Shown: one piece after another, positions 15,060 to 17,766 of the stretch
How the letters are laid out: each line of letters begins with the position of its first letter
Numbering within the stretch: position 1 is the first letter of the stretch
DNA from: Pseudomonadota bacterium
GTDB lineage: Bacteria > Pseudomonadota > Alphaproteobacteria > Rhizobiales > Xanthobacteraceae
NCBI GenBank assembly: GCA_963205465.1
Contig: CAUJKG010000039.1
Coordinates: forward strand, 1 to 17,766
Length of the DNA: 17,766 nt
Direction: 5' to 3'
The notes under the pieces: generated by a model
What the model saw: only the letters and a program-made list of their open reading frames with translations
The model's database searches: none
What the model was told of the DNA's origin: nothing
Made by a program: the position numbers and the translations under genes

Positions 15060-15653
15060 TTATTGCGTCTTCGCGGCAGCGGGTGCCGCAGCCAGTGGTT
15101 TCGGCTTTTCCACCGGGAAGAAAGTGTAGGAAAGCGTGATCGTGCGAATTTCCCGCGCTTCGGCATCGTCCACGATTTCCGGGCGGATGAAGAAAACGAC
15201 CGGCATCGGCATCTTCTCGCCGGGGGCGAGGCGCTGCTCGGTGAAACAGAAGCACTGCATCTTCGCGAAATAGAGCCCGGCCTGCGGGGGCGAGACGTTA
15301 TAGGTCGCGGTGCCGACCGTTTCCTGTCTGGAGACGTTCGTCGCAAAATAATGGACGAGAATGCTCTCGCCGATATTGACCTCGATCTCGCGGACTTCCG
15401 GCTTGAATTCCCAGGGGACGCCGGCGACGTTGGCGTCGAAGCGAACGCGGATTTTGCGCTCCAGCTTTTTCGCCGGCGCCTCGGTCGCAACCTGCGTGAC
15501 CCCGCCAAAGCCGGTCGTGCGGCAGAACCAGTCGTAGAACGGCACCGCAGCGTAGGCCGCTCCGACCATGCAGGCGACGAACACGGCAAGCGAAAGCGCC
15601 ACGTTGCGGTGACGGCGGGCAAGCCCCTCTCCGCGGATCGGTGCGCCACTCAT
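15060..15653 (-). CDS. ctaG: Cytochrome c oxidase assembly protein CtaG/Cox11
   Basis: A 197-residue copper chaperone that delivers Cu to the CuB site of subunit I. Residues 18-38 form a single membrane anchor, followed by VPFYDWFCRTTGFGG with the conserved cysteine (C44). The periplasmic beta-sandwich has VRFDANVAGVPWEFKP (70-85) and the copper-binding CFCF motif (134-137) in YFAKMQCFCFTEQ. Copper ligands are intact. The ATG at 15653 overlaps the stop of the small coxF-like gene by 4 nt (ATGA), so the two are coupled. The open frame continues upstream but lacks family-like sequence there. Length is normal for Cox11 proteins of this class. Confidence 0.96.
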   Translation of the reverse strand: MSGAPIRGEGLARRHRNVALSLAVFVACMVGAAYAAVPFYDWFCRTTGFGGVTQVATEAPAKKLERKIRVRFDANVAGVPWEFKPEVREIEVNIGESILVHYFATNVSRQETVGTATYNVSPPQAGLYFAKMQCFCFTEQRLAPGEKMPMPVVFFIRPEIVDDAEAREIRTITLSYTFFPVEKPKPLAAAPAAAKTQ

Positions 15654-15841
15654 GAGACCACCGTAATCGCGGGCACGTCGCCCTTCTTCATCACGTTCGG
15701 GCCGAGCTTCACGATCGTGACGACGTAAAACAGCACGCAGAGAAAGGCGAGCACGAGCGCGATCGCAAGCGAACGGCGCTTGCGGCTTTTTTTCTGCGCT
15801 TCGGTCAGTACTACGCCTTTGTCGTCGGACATTGCGTTCAC
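15650..15841 (-). CDS. CoxF-like small membrane protein of the oxidase cluster
   Basis: 63 residues: a short polar N-terminus rich in Lys/Arg (QKKSRKRRS, 16-24), one membrane helix at about 25-45 and a short tail. This matches the size, topology and gene position of the small CoxF-type accessory protein found between ctaB and ctaG in Rhizobiales; its function is not established. The start is taken as the GTG at 15841, because AAGGAA lies 8 nt upstream and it overlaps the ctaB stop by 4 nt (GTGA). The ATG at 15832, three codons in, is the alternative. It overlaps ctaG by 4 nt at the other end. Confidence 0.85.
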   Translation of the reverse strand: MNAMSDDKGVVLTEAQKKSRKRRSLAIALVLAFLCVLFYVVTIVKLGPNVMKKGDVPAITVVS

Positions 15842-16758
15842 CGTGCCATTCCTTCGACGAGCAGGACCGCAAAGAGAAGGAATAGATAGAGAATCGAATA
15901 GGCGAAAAGGTGTTTCGCCGCACGCTCCGCAGCATCGCCTTCCCGCTTGCGATAGACCTGCCAGGCAAAGACCAGGAACAGAACGCCGAGCACGATCGAA
16001 ATCGCGCCGTAGAGCCAGCCGGTCATGCCGAGCGCGAAAGGGGCCGCGCCGAGCGGCGCAAGCAAGAGCGAATAGAGCCAGATCTGGCGGCGGGTTTCAT
16101 CGTCTCCCGCGACGTTCGGCAACATCGGAACGCCGGCACGCTCATAGTCGCGCTTCTTCAGGAGCGCGAGCGCCCAGAAATGCGGCGGGGTCCAGATGAA
16201 GATCAGCGCGAAGAGCAACAGCGGTTCGAGCGAAACATTGCCCGTGACCGCAGCCCAGCCGATCACCGGCGGCAGCGCACCGGCAGCCCCCCCGATCACG
16301 ATATTCTGCGGCGTCGCGCGCTTCAGCCACATCGAATAGACGACGGCGTAGAAGAAAATCGTGAAGGCAAGCAGCGCACCCGCGAGCACGCCGACTAGCA
16401 GGCCGAGCATGAGCACCGATGCGACCGAAAGGAACAGGCCGTAGACCATGGCCTCGCCCGGCTCGACGCGGCCCGCCGGAATCGGCCGGCCCCGCGTGCG
16501 ATCCATGCGCGCGTCGATATCGGCATCCCACCACATGTTGAGCGCGCCGGCGGCACCCGCTCCGATCGCAATGCAGAGCAGCGCAACGAAACCAATCACC
16601 GGGTGGATGTCGCCGGGGGCGCGGACGATCCCGACGAGGCCGGTGAAGACGACAAGCGACATCACGCGCGGCTTCAGGAGCGCCCAATAGTCCTCAACCC
16701 CGGCAAAGCCGGAGAGCTGGTCGGCGCGGACGGAGCGTTCTTCTGAGACAAGCGACAT
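15838..16758 (-). CDS. ctaB: Protoheme IX farnesyltransferase (heme O synthase)
   Basis: A 306-residue, roughly nine-helix UbiA-family prenyltransferase that attaches a farnesyl chain to heme B to make heme O, the precursor of heme A for the oxidase. The first Asp-rich prenyl-diphosphate motif is NMWWDADIDARMDRTRGRP (74-92). The second conserved region is KKRDYERAGVPMLPNVAGDDETRRQI (201-226). WTPPHFWALAL (189-199) is also typical of heme O synthases. Key residues are present and length is normal. The ATG at 16758 lacks a strong ribosome binding site. The gene lies 124 nt downstream of ctaD, across a terminator-like stem, and overlaps the coxF-like gene by 4 nt. Confidence 0.96.
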   Translation of the reverse strand: MSLVSEERSVRADQLSGFAGVEDYWALLKPRVMSLVVFTGLVGIVRAPGDIHPVIGFVALLCIAIGAGAAGALNMWWDADIDARMDRTRGRPIPAGRVEPGEAMVYGLFLSVASVLMLGLLVGVLAGALLAFTIFFYAVVYSMWLKRATPQNIVIGGAAGALPPVIGWAAVTGNVSLEPLLLFALIFIWTPPHFWALALLKKRDYERAGVPMLPNVAGDDETRRQIWLYSLLLAPLGAAPFALGMTGWLYGAISIVLGVLFLVFAWQVYRKREGDAAERAAKHLFAYSILYLFLLFAVLLVEGMAR

Positions 16759-16882
16759 CGTAACTGGTTCGACTTTGACTAACGCAAAGGAAGGCGGAAC
16801 TCATGCCTCCCCTTGTAAAAGGTCCGGCGGGCCTTTCGTGCCCGCCGGTCTTGGTTTCAAGTCCGGCTTTAGCTCCCGGAAA
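16759..16882. other. Intergenic region between ctaD and ctaB
   Basis: This 124-nt gap holds the ctaD terminator-like hairpin (16824-16848) and the leader of ctaB. No promoter for ctaB could be assigned by eye and no small gene is supported. Confidence 0.5.
16815..16848 (-). terminator. Terminator-like hairpin after ctaD
   Basis: CCGGCGGGC (16824-16832) and GCCCGCCGG (16840-16848) form a perfect 9-bp GC-rich stem with a 7-nt loop, 35 nt past the ctaD stop. On the transcribed minus strand the stem is followed by ACCTTTTACA. The T-run is only four bases, so termination may be partial, allowing some read-through into ctaB and lowering assembly-gene expression relative to subunit I. Confidence 0.65.
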
Positions 16883-17766
16883 TCATTTCACCTGCGGCAG
16901 GCGCTCGAAGGTGTGGAACGGCGGCGGCGAAGACACCGTCCACTCCAGCGTGGTCGCACCGACGCCCCAGGGATTGTCGGCGGCTTTCACCTTCTTCGAG
17001 AAGGCGTGCACGATCGTGAAGAGGAAGATCAACACGCCCGCCGCGGAGATGTAGGAGCCGATCGAGGAAACGAAGTTCCAGCCCGCGTAAGCATCCGGGT
17101 AGTCCGCATAGCGGCGCGGCATGCCAGCAAGACCCAGGAAGTGCTGCGGGAAGAAGATCAGGTTGACGCCGATGAACGTCGTCCAGAAGTGCAGCTTCGC
17201 GAGCGTTTCCGAATACATATAGCCGAACATCTTGGGGAACCAGTAGTACCAGCCCGCGAAGATGCCGAATGTCGCGCCGAGCGACATCGTGTAGTGGAAG
17301 TGCGCGACGACGTAATAGGTGTCGTGGAAAGCACGATCGACGCCCGCGTTCGAGAGGATCACGCCCGTCACGCCACCGAGCGTGAAGAGGAAGATCAGCC
17401 CGACCGAGAACATCATCGGCGCGGTGAAACGGATCGAACCGCCCCACATCGTCGCGATCCAGGAGAAGATCTTGATGCCGGTCGGCACCGCGATCACCAT
17501 GGTCGCGACCATGAAGTAGGCCTGCGCGGTCGAGGACATGCCGACGGTGTACATGTGGTGCGCCCACACGACGAAGCCGACGACGCCGATCGCAACCATC
17601 GCGTAAGCCATGCCGAGATAGCCGAAGATCGGCTTCTTCGAGAAGGTCGAGATGATCTGCGAGATGATGCCGAAGGCCGGCAGAATAAGGATGTAGACCT
17701 CGGGGTGACCGAAGAACCAGAACAGATGCTGGTAGAGGATCGGATCGCCGCCGCCGGCCGGATTGA
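16883..17766 (-). CDS. ctaD: Cytochrome c oxidase subunit I (C-terminal part, cut by the window edge)
   Basis: The last 293 residues of the heme-copper catalytic subunit; the N-terminal part lies beyond the right edge. Numbering from the first complete codon, the frame opens at NPAGGGDPILYQHLFWFFGHPEVYI, where His20 and Tyr24 of HPEVY are the CuB ligand and its cross-linked tyrosine. WAHHMYTVG (67-75) supplies the other two CuB histidines (69-70), and the K-channel lysine lies in TGIKIFSW. VAHFHYTMS (153-161) holds the heme a3 and heme a axial histidines (155, 157). All visible ligands are intact, so this is a functional-looking aa3-type oxidase, a proton pump reducing oxygen in the inner membrane. 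The reading frame is open to the window end. It heads the visible assembly cluster. Confidence 0.97.
   Translation of the reverse strand, partial: NPAGGGDPILYQHLFWFFGHPEVYILILPAFGIISQIISTFSKKPIFGYLGMAYAMVAIGVVGFVVWAHHMYTVGMSSTAQAYFMVATMVIAVPTGIKIFSWIATMWGGSIRFTAPMMFSVGLIFLFTLGGVTGVILSNAGVDRAFHDTYYVVAHFHYTMSLGATFGIFAGWYYWFPKMFGYMYSETLAKLHFWTTFIGVNLIFFPQHFLGLAGMPRRYADYPDAYAGWNFVSSIGSYISAAGVLIFLFTIVHAFSKKVKAADNPWGVGATTLEWTVSSPPPFHTFERLPQVK

Noticed and set aside
1..17766. CRISPR array, tRNA, rRNA, insertion sequence, prophage or defence genes
   Set aside because: No regularly spaced repeats, no tRNA- or rRNA-like stretches and no transposase, integrase or nuclease-type proteins were seen on either strand.

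Overview
The window looks like a GC-rich alphaproteobacterial chromosome, most likely Hyphomicrobiales (Rhizobiales) and perhaps near Bradyrhizobium or Xanthobacteraceae. The grounds are the cytochrome aa3 oxidase gene order (ctaD, ctaB, a small coxF-like gene, ctaG, ctaE, DUF983, SURF1) running into thrC, an M16 peptidase and a GNAT gene, plus a palindromic intergenic repeat of the GAGCATGAT...ATCATGCTC kind that I know from this order. The genus cannot be fixed from this stretch. No rRNA, tRNA, CRISPR array, insertion sequence or phage gene is visible.

Layout. (1) 1-1008, minus strand: 5' part of a serine/threonine protein kinase, cut by the window edge. (2) 1235-3935, plus strand: a ferric-iron ABC importer, substrate-binding protein followed by a fused double-domain permease, with no ATPase gene beside it. 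The 226-nt gap between the kinase and this pair holds a sequence resembling an Irr (ICE) box. (3) 3977-5938, minus strand: acetoacetyl-CoA synthetase. (4) 6124-9323, plus strand: an AsmA-family protein, then a secreted protein of unknown function with a hairpin between them. (5) 9335-12644, minus strand: thrC, M16 peptidase and GNAT acetyltransferase, tightly packed. (6) 12753-17766, minus strand: the cytochrome c oxidase cluster, entered at the right edge inside ctaD and ending with SURF1.

How the genes work together. The right-hand third builds one machine. CtaD (subunit I, heme a/a3-CuB) and CtaE (subunit III) are structural subunits. CtaB makes heme O, the heme A precursor. CtaG delivers copper to CuB, SURF1 assists heme a insertion, and the coxF-like and DUF983 membrane proteins are accessory. 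Several junctions are 4-nt stop/start overlaps (ATGA or GTGA), which suggests translational coupling. The cluster is also punctuated by hairpins: a clear terminator-like stem after ctaD, and palindromic elements touching the stop codons of ctaG and ctaE. The iron importer could supply iron for heme, but that is inference from adjacency only.

Novelty. Most of the window is standard housekeeping and accessory content, and I found no convincing new multi-gene system. The best items for a second look are the Irr-like box, the palindromic elements tied to stop codons in the oxidase cluster, the AsmA/secreted-protein pair with its intergenic hairpin, and the importer that lacks an adjacent ATPase.
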